A DNA stretch of 64,000 nucleotides from Pseudarthrobacter sp. NamE2 (GTDB lineage: Bacteria > Actinomycetota > Actinomycetes > Actinomycetales > Micrococcaceae), in the NCBI RefSeq assembly GCF_005796205.1, contig NZ_VAHN01000005.1, positions 1 to 64,000 of the forward strand, given 5' to 3'. Under the pieces are notes generated by a model. It did not search any database and was not told the origin of the DNA. It saw only the letters and a list, made by a program, of their open reading frames with translations. The position numbers were made by a program, and so were the translations under genes. Below, one piece after another: positions 37,073 to 46,024 of the stretch (its first letter is position 1; the number at the start of each line of letters is the position of its first letter).

Positions 37073-37150
37073 CCAGGCATCCACAATTCCGTCCGTGGTG
37101 ACGCGCAAGGGACGCATTCTCCGCGCATACTTGAGCGTCCGGCGGCGGCT

Positions 37151-37711
37151 TTACCCGTAGGTGTCGCGGGGGCCGCGGCCGTTTACGGCACGCCCTCCCT
37201 TGCGCCAGCTGGGAGCCGCGGGACCAAGCACCTGGATGCTGGTGACCACTCCGTCCCCCAGTTCCACGCGGAACTTTTCCAGCAGGCTGTTGCTCAGCAG
37301 CCTGAGCTGCGTGGCCCAGGCTGTTGAATCGCAGCGGACGTGCAGGGTGGTATCCGTGAAGCTTTCGGGGGTGCAGTGGGCGGAGATGTCGGGCCCCACG
37401 AGCGCAGCCCACTCGGCCATCACGGATCCGACTGCCACCGGTGAAGTCCAGCCCCGTTCCGCTATCAGCCTGCCCACTACTTTGCCCAGGCCCAGCGGAT
37501 CGCGGCCGCTGGAGTGAAACTGGCTGAAGCCGCGGGTGTCCCGGATTCCGCCCCTGTTTTTTTGGGCCCCCGGGCGTGCCGGCTTCCTGCGGATCTCGCC
37601 GCGCGCGGCTGCAGCTTCACGCATCCTGTTCAGCGCGGCCGCCGGGGCGTCGATACGGTCGGGGTCCCGGCCGGGCTGCAGGCCGCCGCCTTGGTCATTC
37701 TCCCTGCTCAT
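37151..37711 (-). CDS. dciA: DUF721 protein, DciA-type helicase loader
   Basis: 186 aa, ATG preceded by GGGAGG; it overlaps recF by 17 nt. The N-terminal part is low-complexity basic; the DUF721 domain runs ~75-180 with GLGKVVGRLIAERGW, VMAEWAALVGPDISAHC, LHVRCDSTAWATQLRLLSN and FRVELGDGVVTSIQVLGP. DciA is the ancestral loader of DnaB helicase in most bacteria lacking DnaC/DnaI. The recF-dciA-gyrB order is standard in actinobacteria, though here two foreign genes separate it from gyrB. Confidence 0.9.
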   Translation of the reverse strand: MSRENDQGGGLQPGRDPDRIDAPAAALNRMREAAAARGEIRRKPARPGAQKNRGGIRDTRGFSQFHSSGRDPLGLGKVVGRLIAERGWTSPVAVGSVMAEWAALVGPDISAHCTPESFTDTTLHVRCDSTAWATQLRLLSNSLLEKFRVELGDGVVTSIQVLGPAAPSWRKGGRAVNGRGPRDTYG

Positions 37712-38903
37712 CAATACCTCCCGGGATGACTTTCACCCGCCGGCCGGACAACTCCTCCGGGATATCGGCGTCGACGGCGGCGGTCACCAGGACCTGTTCC
37801 GCGCCGGAAACTATCGCCGCCAGTTTACGCCTGCGCTGCACATCCAGTTCGGCGAAAACGTCGTCCAGGATCAGGATGGGGGCTGAGCCGCCGGTACGTG
37901 TGTCGTCCAACATCACGTAGTAGGAGGCAAGGCGCAGGGACAGGCACATGGACCATGTCTCCCCGTGCGAGGCGTAGCCTTTGGCGGGCGCCTGGCCCAG
38001 GACAAGCTCGACGTCGTCGCGGTGCGGACCCACAAGTGAGATGCCCCGTTCCAGTTCCTTTTTGCGGGCGGCGGCAAAAGCCCGCACGTAACGCTCGGTG
38101 AGCTGCTCAACGGAAAGCAAACGCAGGTCCTCCATGCCCGCAGGACCCGGCACTCCGGCGGGAGACGCTCCTGGCAGGGGGACGCCGTCGTCGTCCATCT
38201 GGTTCTGAAGGGTGGAACGGTAGGTGGCGTCAGCAGGCTTCGATGCGTCGGTGAGCCCGGCATACGCCCGGGCCAGATGCGGCCGCAGGCGTTCCACAAG
38301 TTCCAGCCGCGCGTGCAGCAGCTCGGCGCCTGCCCGCGCCATGTGCTGGTCCCATACCTCGAGGGTCGCCTCGTGTCCCGCCGTGAACTTGCCGCCCCGG
38401 GCCGACTTGAGCAGGGCGTTGCGCTGTTTCAATACCCGGTCGTAGTCACTGCGGGTGGCGGCGTGGTGCGGTACAAGGCTGGCCAGCAGCTCGTCCAAGA
38501 ACCGCCGGCGGTTTGACGGATCGCCCTTCACCAGGGCCAGGTCCTCGGGGGCGAAAAGGACCGTCTGCAGGATTCCCAGCAGGTCACGCGCCCGCACCGG
38601 GTTACTCCGGTTGATCCGGCCCCGGTTGGCCCGGGTGGCATTGATTTCCAGTTCCAGGACAGTTGTTTGGCCGCCCCGGACCAGCCGCGCCCTGACGAGG
38701 GCGCGGTCCGTGCCGAACCGCAGGAGCGGGGCATCCGAACTGACCCGGTGGGAACTTAGCGTGGCCAGGTACCCGATCGCTTCCATCAGGTTGGTTTTGC
38801 CGATGCCGTTGCAGCCCACCAGGACGGTCACCCCGGGACCAAGGGCAAGGTCCACCTGGGCGTAGCTGCGGAAGTCGGTCAGGGAGAGATGTTCCAGATA
38901 CAC
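37695..38903 (-). CDS. recF: DNA replication/repair protein RecF
   Basis: 402 aa with a GTG start. SMC-like ATPase: Walker A LVGCNGIGKTNLMEAIGYL at ~residue 31, ABC-type signature near LRLASYYVMLDD and Walker B LILDDVFAELDVQRRRKL. N-terminal MYLEHLSLTDFRSYAQVDL is typical. It loads RecA at gaps through RecR/RecO. Between gnd and dciA in the replication cluster, same direction. Confidence 0.96.
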   Translation of the reverse strand: MYLEHLSLTDFRSYAQVDLALGPGVTVLVGCNGIGKTNLMEAIGYLATLSSHRVSSDAPLLRFGTDRALVRARLVRGGQTTVLELEINATRANRGRINRSNPVRARDLLGILQTVLFAPEDLALVKGDPSNRRRFLDELLASLVPHHAATRSDYDRVLKQRNALLKSARGGKFTAGHEATLEVWDQHMARAGAELLHARLELVERLRPHLARAYAGLTDASKPADATYRSTLQNQMDDDGVPLPGASPAGVPGPAGMEDLRLLSVEQLTERYVRAFAAARKKELERGISLVGPHRDDVELVLGQAPAKGYASHGETWSMCLSLRLASYYVMLDDTRTGGSAPILILDDVFAELDVQRRRKLAAIVSGAEQVLVTAAVDADIPEELSGRRVKVIPGGIDEQGE

Positions 38904-38948
38904 GCGGGTTTCGGCAATTCTGGGGACGGCAGCGGTCCCCGGTGGGTG

Positions 38949-39833
38949 CTACTTGGCGGGACGGGTTGCGTGGCCGCCGAACTGGTGCCGGAGGGCTGAC
39001 ACCATCTTCATGGCCGGCGAGCTGTCCTCACGGGACTCGAAGCGGGCGAACAGTGCGGCAGTAATGGCAGGAGCAGGAATCGCATTGGCGATCGCTTCCT
39101 CCACAGTCCAGCGTCCTTCACCTGAATCCTCGACGTAGTCGTCGATATTCTGCAGGCCGGGGTCTTCCTCCAGCGCCTTGACCAGCAGGTCCAGCAGCCA
39201 CGAACGGACAACCGTGCCCTTTTGCCAGGCGCGGAAGGTGCCGGGGAGGTCGCTGATGATGTCCTTGGCAGCGAGCAGCTGGTAGCCCTCGGCGTAGGCC
39301 TGCATCAGCCCGTACTCGATGCCGTTGTGGACCATCTTGGCGTAGTGCCCGGCCCCGATGCCTCCCACGTGCACGAAACTGTCCGCCCGTTCACCTTCCG
39401 GGCGCAGTGCATCGAAGACCGGCAATGCGCGCTCGATGTCGGACGCATCGCCGCCGGCCATCAGGCCATAGCCGTTCTGCAGGCCCCACACACCGCCGGA
39501 CACGCCGCAGTCAACGAACCGGATGCCCTTGGCTGCAAGGAGTTCCCCGTGCTTCTGGTCTTCGGTGAAGCGTGAGTTTCCGCCGTCGATGACCAGGTCG
39601 CCCTGGTCCAGCTTGCCGGCAAGTTCGGTGATCACCGTGTCGGTTACAGGACCGGCCGGAACCATCACCCAGATGAGCCGGGGTGCGGAAACGGCGGCCA
39701 GCAGTTCGTCCACTGAAGCGACGTCGGTGACATCCGGGTTGCGGTCGTAGCCGATAACTTCAACGCCGCCCTTGCGCAGCCGCTCGCGCATGTTGAATCC
39801 CATTTTGCCAAGGCCGATCAGTCCAATGTGCAC
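38949..39833 (-). CDS. gnd: 6-phosphogluconate dehydrogenase, short NAD-type
   Basis: 294 aa, GTG start. Rossmann motif GLIGLGKMGFNMRERLRKGG, the signature DGGNSRFTEDQK, and GVSGGVWGLQNGYGLMAGGD, then GAGHYAKMVHNGIEYGLMQA containing the catalytic Lys-x-x-His-Asn. It oxidises and decarboxylates 6-phosphogluconate to ribulose 5-phosphate. The short length and NAD-binding-type loop (YDRNPDV) indicate the GndA/YqeC class, probably NAD-dependent. Its place between dnaN and recF is normal for many actinobacteria. Confidence 0.94.
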   Translation of the reverse strand: MHIGLIGLGKMGFNMRERLRKGGVEVIGYDRNPDVTDVASVDELLAAVSAPRLIWVMVPAGPVTDTVITELAGKLDQGDLVIDGGNSRFTEDQKHGELLAAKGIRFVDCGVSGGVWGLQNGYGLMAGGDASDIERALPVFDALRPEGERADSFVHVGGIGAGHYAKMVHNGIEYGLMQAYAEGYQLLAAKDIISDLPGTFRAWQKGTVVRSWLLDLLVKALEEDPGLQNIDDYVEDSGEGRWTVEEAIANAIPAPAITAALFARFESREDSSPAMKMVSALRHQFGGHATRPAK

Positions 39834-39886
39834 GATGGAACTCTTTTCTGCGCGGGAACGGGTGGGGTTGCCCGACTGGGTAGCAG

Positions 39887-39920
39887 CAACTGTCGTTTTG
39901 GCGGCCCAAAACGACAGTTG
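39887..39920. terminator. Perfect 14-bp inverted repeat between gnd and dnaN
   Basis: CAACTGTCGTTTTG, loop GCGGCC, then the exact complement. It lies just after the dnaN stop (leftward), so it may attenuate or terminate dnaN transcription. There is no T-run, and it may instead be a copy of a dispersed palindromic repeat. Confidence 0.6.
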
Positions 39921-39927
39921 GCGCGAC

Positions 39928-41052
39928 CTAGTTGGGGAGGCGGACCGGCATCACGAGGTAGCGGTAGTCATCCTGGTCCTCGCCGTCGGCTTCGGCCTGG
40001 GCGGTGATCATTGCCGGTTTGGGGGCCGAGGTGAAGGAGAAACGGACGAACCTGGTTTCGATCACGCTTAGCCCCTCCACGAGGTAATGCGGGTTGAAGG
40101 CCACCGTGATGTCATCGCCGGAAAGCTGGGCTTCGAGTTCCTCGGATGCCTGGGCATCCTCACCGGTCCCGGCATCCAGGTTCAGCAGGCCGTCCGTGAA
40201 GGCGAGGCGTACGGGCGTGTTCCGTTCGGCGACGAGGGATACACGACGGACCGCTTCCACCAGTTCCTGGGTCTGCACCGTGGCATGGATGGGGGTGGAT
40301 TCCGGGAAAAGCGAGCGGATCTTGGGGTAGTCGCCGTCCACCAGCAGCGAGGTGGTGGTCCGTCCTCCGCTTTCGAAGCCGATCAGGCGGCTGTCGTCGT
40401 TCGAAAGGGCGAGGTTGATGTCACCGCTGTTGCCCAGGGTTTTGGCAACTTCGTTGAGGGTCTTGGCCTTGACCAGGGCGCTGGTGGAAAGGCCCGGCGT
40501 GACCGGCTTCCAGGGCACTTCCCGCATGGCCAGGCGGTAGCGGTCTGTTGCCAGGAGGGTGATCAGGTCATCTTCGATCTCCATCCGGACGCCGGTGAGG
40601 ATGGGGAGGGTGTCGTCTTTGCTGGCGGCGATGGTCACCTGGGAAACAGCCTGCGCGAAGGCATCCCCGGGTACCGTGCCGCTGATGGCCGGCAGTGCGG
40701 GCAGCGGCGGGTACTCGGCTTCAGGCATGGTGGCCAGGTGGAAGCTGCTTCGGCGGCAGGTGAGGGTCACCTTGTTGCCGTCGGTTTCGACGTCGACGGG
40801 TGCCGAAGGAAGGCTGCGGCAGATATCTGCCAGCAGGCGGCCCGAGACCAGGATGGTGCCTTCATCACGGATGTCGGCGGCGATCTCAAGGCGCGCAGAC
40901 GTTTCGTAGTCGAAGCTCGACAGGCTGACGGTTCCCGCTTCGGCCCTCAACAGCAAACCGGACAGGACCGGAACGGGCGGCCGCGGAGACAAGGACCGGG
41001 CTGTCCAGGTGACGGCTTCTGCCAGGACGTCCCGATCAACTCTGAACTTCAC
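39928..41052 (-). CDS. dnaN: DNA polymerase III beta sliding clamp
   Basis: 374 aa from the GTG at 41052 (VKFRVDRDVLAEAVTWTARS); codons upstream do not look like clamp. Three clamp domains are recognisable: LLRAEAGTVSLSSFDYETSA, then FAQAVSQVTIAASKDDTLPI with GVRMEIEDDLITLLATDRYR, and the C-terminal YLVMPVRLPN. It confers processivity and recruits repair proteins. Separated from dnaA by 538 bp of DnaA-box-containing DNA. Confidence 0.97.
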   Translation of the reverse strand: MKFRVDRDVLAEAVTWTARSLSPRPPVPVLSGLLLRAEAGTVSLSSFDYETSARLEIAADIRDEGTILVSGRLLADICRSLPSAPVDVETDGNKVTLTCRRSSFHLATMPEAEYPPLPALPAISGTVPGDAFAQAVSQVTIAASKDDTLPILTGVRMEIEDDLITLLATDRYRLAMREVPWKPVTPGLSTSALVKAKTLNEVAKTLGNSGDINLALSNDDSRLIGFESGGRTTTSLLVDGDYPKIRSLFPESTPIHATVQTQELVEAVRRVSLVAERNTPVRLAFTDGLLNLDAGTGEDAQASEELEAQLSGDDITVAFNPHYLVEGLSVIETRFVRFSFTSAPKPAMITAQAEADGEDQDDYRYLVMPVRLPN

Positions 41053-41590
41053 GGAAGGGTGCCGCCTTTCATTGCTTCTGTGTGTGCGTTCCAGGATGCT
41101 GCTGGAGGAACCCCGGAAAGAGGATGCTTCATCTCCGGCAGGTGCATGGTTCACGCAGACGAAAACCACAGGCCACACCGGGGATGGGAGCGCTGCTGAC
41201 AGCTTAGCCGCAACCGCGGGGATTAACCCATCCCCCAATACCTCCACCAGGCCCCTGCGGGCCGGCCGGCCCTGTTTGTGGTTCCCGGGACAGGTCTTGT
41301 TGTTTGAGGGACTTCAATTTTTTGGGATTCGTAGTGTTAATAACTGCTGTGGAAACTGTGGATAACCCTTGTTTGCCGTGCGGATCCGCGGTTAAGCCCT
41401 GTTCACGGTGTGTGCGTTTCCTGGGTTTTAAACAGGGTGTGGATGGGGACAACCGAAAGCTGCACTTTTAACGATCCACAGACGCCTTAAGGGTTTTAAG
41501 CCCATCAGCCGCGCTTGTCCCCTTAAGTATCCACAGGCTTATCCACATGCCCCTGTTAATAAGGTATAGAGTGCGCGCTGCGATGTGGAT
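41053..41590. other. oriC: oriC region part 1 (dnaA-dnaN intergenic)
   Basis: 538 bp without genes. Perfect DnaA boxes at 41357-41365 (minus) and 41539-41547 (plus); a one-mismatch box GTATCCACA at 41527-41535; further weak boxes near 41438 and 41584. An AT-rich stretch (about 41296-41352, including CAATTTTTTGGG and TGTTAATAACTG) next to the first box could be the unwinding element. This is the classical actinobacterial origin position. Confidence 0.75.
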
Positions 41591-43012
41591 TCAGGAGGCG
41601 CGCTGCTGCTGCTTGATCCGGTTGGTCAGCTCCGTCACTTGGTTGTAAATCACACGCCGCTCCGCCATCAGCTCACGGATCTTGCGGTCAGCGTGGATGA
41701 CGGTGGTGTGGTCGCGGCCGCCGAGCTCCTGTCCGATCTTGGGCAGCGACATGTCCGTCAGCTCCCGGCACAGGTACATGGCGATCTGGCGGGCAGTCAC
41801 CAAGGTACGGGTCCGGGACTTGCTGCAGAGCTCTTCCATGCTGAGCTTGAAGTAGTCGGCGGTCTGCTGGAGAATCTGGGCCGACGTGATTTCCTGCGCC
41901 CCGTCGTCCGTAATGAGGTCCTTGAGGACCATCTCCGCCAGGGCAACATCCACGGGCTGCCGGTTCAGGCTCGCAAAGGCCGTAACGCGGATCAGCGCGC
42001 CTTCAAGTTCACGGATGTTGCTCGAAATCTTCGAGGCAATGTACTCAAGCGCATCATCCGGTGCCGAGAGGCCTTCGCTGAGGGCCTTCTTTCGGAGGAT
42101 GGCGATGCGGGTTTCCAGTTCAGGCGGCTGGATGTCCGTGAGCAGGCCCCATTCGAAGCGCGACTTCATCCGGTCCTCGAACCCGGCCAGCAGCTTGGGC
42201 GGCTGGTCAGAGGTGATGACCACCTGCTTGTTGTTGTTGTGCAGCGAATTGAAGGTGTGGAAGAACTCCTCGAGTGTCCTGTCCTTGCCTGCCAGGAACT
42301 GGATGTCATCGATGAGCAGCACATCGACGTTCCGGTACGTGGTCTTGAAGCTGGCGCCTTCGTCATCCCGGATGGAGTTGATGAAGTCGTTGGTGAATTC
42401 TTCAGAGTTGACGTACCGGACGCGGATTCCGCTGTAGAGGCGGCGGGCATAGTGGCCGATTGCATGCAGCAGATGCGTTTTGCCCAGCCCGGAGTCGCCG
42501 TAGATGAACAGCGGGTTGTATGCCTTTGCGGGAGCTTCCGCCACCGCCACGGCAGCCGCATGTGCGAACCGGTTGGAAGATCCGATTACGAAGGTGTCGA
42601 AGACGTACTTGGGGTTCAGCCGGCCGAACTCGTGCGAAGTGCTCGGCAGCATGGGCTGCGGCTTCTGCTCAACCAGCTGGTCCGGAGCAAAGGACGGCTC
42701 GACGGCGGGTTCCGGCTCCTCGTGCACAGGCACCAGGTCGGTGTCGACGTCGATGGCGCACCTGATGTCCTCGGAAAAGACATTGTGCAGTGCGTCGTCG
42801 AGGGCCTCCTTGACCTGGGTCTGAAGCACTTCACGGGTCAGTTCGTTGGGGACGGCCACCAGGAGGGTGGATCCGATCAGGCCCTGGGCCTGGGCGAGGA
42901 TGACAAAGCCACGCTGCCGCGGGGAAACGCGGTGGTCCTGTTCCAGCAGGCTGAGAACCCTGCGCCAGGAACTTCCGACAGTATTGGCGTGGTTGGCTTC
43001 GTCTACTGTCAT
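41591..43012 (-). CDS. dnaA: Chromosomal replication initiator protein DnaA
   Basis: 473 aa from ATG 43012, GAGGG 11 nt upstream. Domain I at ~1-85 is followed by a short acidic/Pro linker; domain III AAA+ has Walker [18 protein letters not shown] and Walker [17 protein letters not shown]. Domain IV has the box-recognition signature [20 protein letters not shown] near the C-terminus. Linker II is short compared with Streptomyces. It initiates replication by binding TTATCCACA boxes, found on both sides of this gene. Confidence 0.98.
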   Translation of the reverse strand: MTVDEANHANTVGSSWRRVLSLLEQDHRVSPRQRGFVILAQAQGLIGSTLLVAVPNELTREVLQTQVKEALDDALHNVFSEDIRCAIDVDTDLVPVHEEPEPAVEPSFAPDQLVEQKPQPMLPSTSHEFGRLNPKYVFDTFVIGSSNRFAHAAAVAVAEAPAKAYNPLFIYGDSGLGKTHLLHAIGHYARRLYSGIRVRYVNSEEFTNDFINSIRDDEGASFKTTYRNVDVLLIDDIQFLAGKDRTLEEFFHTFNSLHNNNKQVVITSDQPPKLLAGFEDRMKSRFEWGLLTDIQPPELETRIAILRKKALSEGLSAPDDALEYIASKISSNIRELEGALIRVTAFASLNRQPVDVALAEMVLKDLITDDGAQEITSAQILQQTADYFKLSMEELCSKSRTRTLVTARQIAMYLCRELTDMSLPKIGQELGGRDHTTVIHADRKIRELMAERRVIYNQVTELTNRIKQQQRAS

Positions 43013-43478
43013 CAATGGGTTCCCTCAAAACTTGCTGTGCCTGCAACGCCTGCAGCCCAAGTCCGGAACCAGGGTGCTGGCCCAGCATAATCCACAGGGT
43101 TATTCACATCCCGTGGATAATCGGCTACTGAGCCACTCTAGGGGATGAAAAGCCTAGAAGACAGCTGGCCTCCGGCTTGTGGATAATTACACGGTTGTGG
43201 TTCTTAAAGCGGCCCTGTGAGCCACTTCATCCACAGGCTGCAAGGGCAGGTTAGGAACAACTGGGGATAGCCTGTGAAGGCGCCGCCGGTTTGACTCAGG
43301 GGCTGAAATTGCCTAACGTTGTGAAGTCCTTTGTGTCCGCTTTTTGGTCCCATCCGACCCTCCCAGGCGCTTCGCGTCAGGGCAGCCGGGAAAGCGTGCA
43401 CACACAAAACTTAGCGTCGGCCAGTTCTTCCCCATACTGATCGGGTGGGCGCACCTTTGATCCACTGGAGTAACTAAC
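43013..43478. other. oriC: oriC region part 2 (rpmH-dnaA intergenic)
   Basis: 466 bp. A perfect DnaA box at 43178-43186 (minus). One-mismatch boxes at 43088-43096 (TAATCCACA), 43100-43108 (TTATTCACA), 43112-43120 (minus) and 43227-43235 (TCATCCACA). These are concentrated in the dnaA promoter half, consistent with DnaA autoregulation and possibly a second origin lobe. The divergent rpmH promoter must also lie here. No ORF is credible. Confidence 0.7.
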
Positions 43479-43616
43479 GTGAGCAAGCGGACTTTTCAGC
43501 CGAATAACCGCCGTCGGGCCAAGAAGCACGGCTTCCGCCTTCGTATGCGTACCCGTGCCGGCCGCGCCATCCTGGCTGCCCGCCGTGGCAAGGGCCGCAC
43601 CGAACTGTCGGCTTAA
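43479..43616 (+). CDS. rpmH: 50S ribosomal protein L34
   Basis: 45 aa, below the usual ORF cutoff, GTG start after CTGGAGTAACTAAC. Sequence begins [20 protein letters not shown] and ends in [12 protein letters not shown], the canonical L34. Very basic; part of the large ribosomal subunit. First gene of the rpmH-rnpA-yidD-yidC-jag-rsmG unit, divergent from dnaA. Confidence 0.98.
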   Translation: MSKRTFQPNNRRRAKKHGFRLRMRTRAGRAILAARRGKGRTELSA

Positions 43617-43656
43617 TTACCTGACTTATCGGTAGACATCCCATTGCGAGTTTAAG

Positions 43657-44067
43657 GTGCTGGCCGCCCGCAACCGCTTGAGGACTGCAGCCGATTTTTC
43701 AACAACCGTACGTTCCGGTGTCCGCAATGGGCGCCGGAACGTAGTGTTATATGCGGCAGCTATAGCTGCCGACGAACCCAGCCGGATCGGGTTCATCGTT
43801 TCCAAGAGTGTAGGGAACGCTGTGGTCAGGAACCTCGTTAAGCGGAGACTGAGGGAAGCAGGTGCTGCATCGCTGCGCGAACACGGCACCGGTTTCGCCA
43901 TAGTAGTCCGGGCGCTTCCCGCGTCCGCTTCAGCCAGTTGGGACCAGCTTCTGAACGACTACAACGCTGCACTGGAATCGACGCTCGCCCGGCTGGCCGG
44001 CCGCCTGTCAAAGGCAGCCGCGAACCGTTCGGCCGGTACAACACAGGAGGGGACACCGCGTGCGTAA
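43657..44067 (+). CDS. rnpA: Ribonuclease P protein component
   Basis: 136 aa, GTG start. The conserved basic helix KSVGNAVVRNLVKRRLREAG (RNR motif) and N-terminal MLAARNRLRTAADFSTTVRS identify RnpA; FIVSKSVG and FAIVVRALPAS are also family features. It binds the RNase P RNA to mature tRNA 5' ends. The C-terminal ~20 residues are an Ala-rich extension. Overlaps yidD by 8 nt in a different frame. Confidence 0.96.
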   Translation: MLAARNRLRTAADFSTTVRSGVRNGRRNVVLYAAAIAADEPSRIGFIVSKSVGNAVVRNLVKRRLREAGAASLREHGTGFAIVVRALPASASASWDQLLNDYNAALESTLARLAGRLSKAAANRSAGTTQEGTPRA

Positions 44068-44452
44068 CGCCACCGCCGTCGTCGCCCGTCTCCGTCCCGT
44101 TGCCGCCGCCCTCGGAATGTTCCTGTGGAACCTGCCCCGGAACGTCCTTATCCTGTTGCTGAAGGCTTACCGCAAGGTGGTATCGCCCCTGTACGGGCAG
44201 GTCTGCCGATTTTTCCCTTCATGCTCGGCCTATGCCCTTGAAGCGGTCACTGTCCATGGCGCCGTCAAGGGGAGCTGGCTCGCGGTCCGGCGCCTCGGCC
44301 GCTGCCATCCATGGAACGCCGGCGGCGTGGACCACGTCCCCGCCGGAAACCGGGAATGGCCGGAGAGCCAGACCCCCACGATTGTTGTGCTGAACAACCC
44401 GGACAAGTACCTGGCTGCTCGGACTAATGGAGAAGGCCGCAGCGCGGCCTGA
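44060..44452 (+). CDS. yidD: Membrane protein insertion efficiency factor YidD
   Basis: 130 aa, GTG start. Amphipathic core LLLKAYRKVVSPLYGQVCRF followed by FPSCSAYALEAVTVHGAVKG and RRLGRCHPWNAGGVDHVP, the full YidD signature with its three Cys. It assists YidC-mediated insertion at the membrane. Between rnpA (overlap) and yidC (15 nt gap). The N- and C-terminal extensions are longer than in E. coli YidD. Confidence 0.96.
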   Translation: MRNATAVVARLRPVAAALGMFLWNLPRNVLILLLKAYRKVVSPLYGQVCRFFPSCSAYALEAVTVHGAVKGSWLAVRRLGRCHPWNAGGVDHVPAGNREWPESQTPTIVVLNNPDKYLAARTNGEGRSAA

Positions 44453-44467
44453 CGAATAGGGATAAGT

Positions 44468-45436
44468 ATGGACTTCTTCGAAACAATCATGTTTCCGTTC
44501 AAATGGCTTGTGTCCATCATCATGGTGGGCTTCCATGAGGGCCTGACCGCCATCGGCATGCCCGATGCGTCGGGCTGGACCTGGACGCTGTCCATCATCG
44601 GGCTGGTGCTGGTGATCCGCGCCGCCCTTATTCCTGTGTTCGTCAAGCAGATTAAGGCACAGCGCGGCATGCAGCTCCTGCAGCCGGACCTGAAGAAGCT
44701 GCAGGACAAGTACAAGGGCAAGACCGACCAGCTGTCCCGCCAGGCCATGGCCCAGGAACAGATGGCCATGTATAAGAAGCACGGCACCAACCCGTTCTCC
44801 GCCTGCCTGCCCATGCTGATCCAGATGCCGTTCTTCTTCGCGCTGTTCACGGTGCTTTCGGGCATCTCGGGGGCCCGTGACAAGGGCGAGGGCATCGGTG
44901 CGATGAGCCATGACCAGGTTGTCCAGTTCGACGATTCCACCATTTTCGGGGCACCGCTGAACGCCACACTGCTGCACGGCGGCGGCGGTGAGAACCAGGT
45001 AATGGTCGCAGTGCTTTCGATCCTGATGATCCTTGCCATGACTGCCTCGCAATTCATCACGCAGAAGCAGATTATGGCCAAGAACATGTCCGAAGAGGCC
45101 ATGGCCAGCCCGTTCATGCGGCAGCAGAAGATGATGCTCTACATCCTCCCCATCGTGTTCGGTGTGGGCGGCATCAACTTCCCCATCGGCGTCCTGATCT
45201 ACTGGACCACCACCAACCTTTGGACCATGGGCCAGCAGTTCTTCGTTATCCGCCGCATGCCGACGCCGGGATCGCCTGCTGCGAAGGCCCTCGCCGAACG
45301 CCGTGCCGCCAAGGGCCTTCCCGCCCTGCCGATCCTGAGCGGCAAGAAGGAAGCTGAGGAGGCTGCGGCAACCGTCCCCGCCGAACCCAAGGGCCAGCGT
45401 GTCCAGCCACAGCGCAAGAACAGGAAGAAGAAGTAA
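44468..45436 (+). CDS. yidC: Membrane protein insertase YidC/Oxa1
   Basis: 322 aa, actinobacterial type without the large periplasmic domain. First membrane segments at ~10-60 with the groove arginine in LVLVIRAALIPVFVKQIKAQ. A cytoplasmic coiled coil follows (LQPDLKKLQDKYKGKTDQLS). Then come NPFSACLPMLIQMPFFFALF and C-terminal helices ending with GVLIYWTTTNLWTMGQQFFV and a basic tail. Inserts membrane proteins alone or with SecYEG. The stop shares a base with the jag start. Confidence 0.97.
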   Translation: MDFFETIMFPFKWLVSIIMVGFHEGLTAIGMPDASGWTWTLSIIGLVLVIRAALIPVFVKQIKAQRGMQLLQPDLKKLQDKYKGKTDQLSRQAMAQEQMAMYKKHGTNPFSACLPMLIQMPFFFALFTVLSGISGARDKGEGIGAMSHDQVVQFDDSTIFGAPLNATLLHGGGGENQVMVAVLSILMILAMTASQFITQKQIMAKNMSEEAMASPFMRQQKMMLYILPIVFGVGGINFPIGVLIYWTTTNLWTMGQQFFVIRRMPTPGSPAAKALAERRAAKGLPALPILSGKKEAEEAAATVPAEPKGQRVQPQRKNRKKK

Positions 45437-46002
45437 TGTCAGCCGAGAGCACCGAACACGCACTTTCCGAGGACATGATGGACGACCAGGACGAGTCCGT
45501 GAACGATGAGGCTTCCTCTCCGCGGGTGTCAGCTGTCAGCCGGCTCGAAGAAGAAGGTGATATCGCGGCCGACTATCTGGAGGAACTGCTGGATATCGCC
45601 GACATCGACGGCGACATCGACATCGAGGTACGCAACGGCCGCACCTACATTTCGATCGTGGCTGACGAGGAAGCCGATGGGCTGGAGAGCCTGGTCGGCG
45701 AGGACGGCGAAGTCCTCGAGGCCCTGCAGGAACTGACGCGGCTCGCCGTGTTGTCCGCCACGGAAAACCGGTCACGGCTGGTGCTGGATATTAACGGATA
45801 CCGGCAGGAGCGTACCGGCCACCTGCAGAAGATTGCAGAGGACGCCGCGGCAACCGTGAAGGAAACCGGGAAGCCCGTTGCGCTGGAACCGATGAGCGCC
45901 TATGAGCGGAAGATTGTCCATGACGCCGTTGCCGACCTGGGGCTCGTCAGTGAGTCCGAAGGCGAAGGCAACGGGCGCCATATTGTCGTATCCGCCGACT
46001 AG
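45436..46002 (+). CDS. jag: Jag/KhpB-type RNA-binding protein (KH-R3H)
   Basis: 188 aa. An acidic N-terminal ~35 residues replace the Jag-N domain of Firmicutes. The KH-like domain (~35-105) includes YLEELLDIADIDGDIDIEVR and GEVLEALQELTRLAVLSATE. The R3H domain (~120-188) has YRQERTGHLQKIAEDAA and MSAYERKIVHDAV with the Arg-x3-His. Binds RNA and is linked to cell elongation in studied relatives. TAATG overlap with yidC shows translational coupling. Confidence 0.93.
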   Translation: MSAESTEHALSEDMMDDQDESVNDEASSPRVSAVSRLEEEGDIAADYLEELLDIADIDGDIDIEVRNGRTYISIVADEEADGLESLVGEDGEVLEALQELTRLAVLSATENRSRLVLDINGYRQERTGHLQKIAEDAAATVKETGKPVALEPMSAYERKIVHDAVADLGLVSESEGEGNGRHIVVSAD

Positions 46003-46024
46003 AGAATTGCTGGCCCCGCTAACA

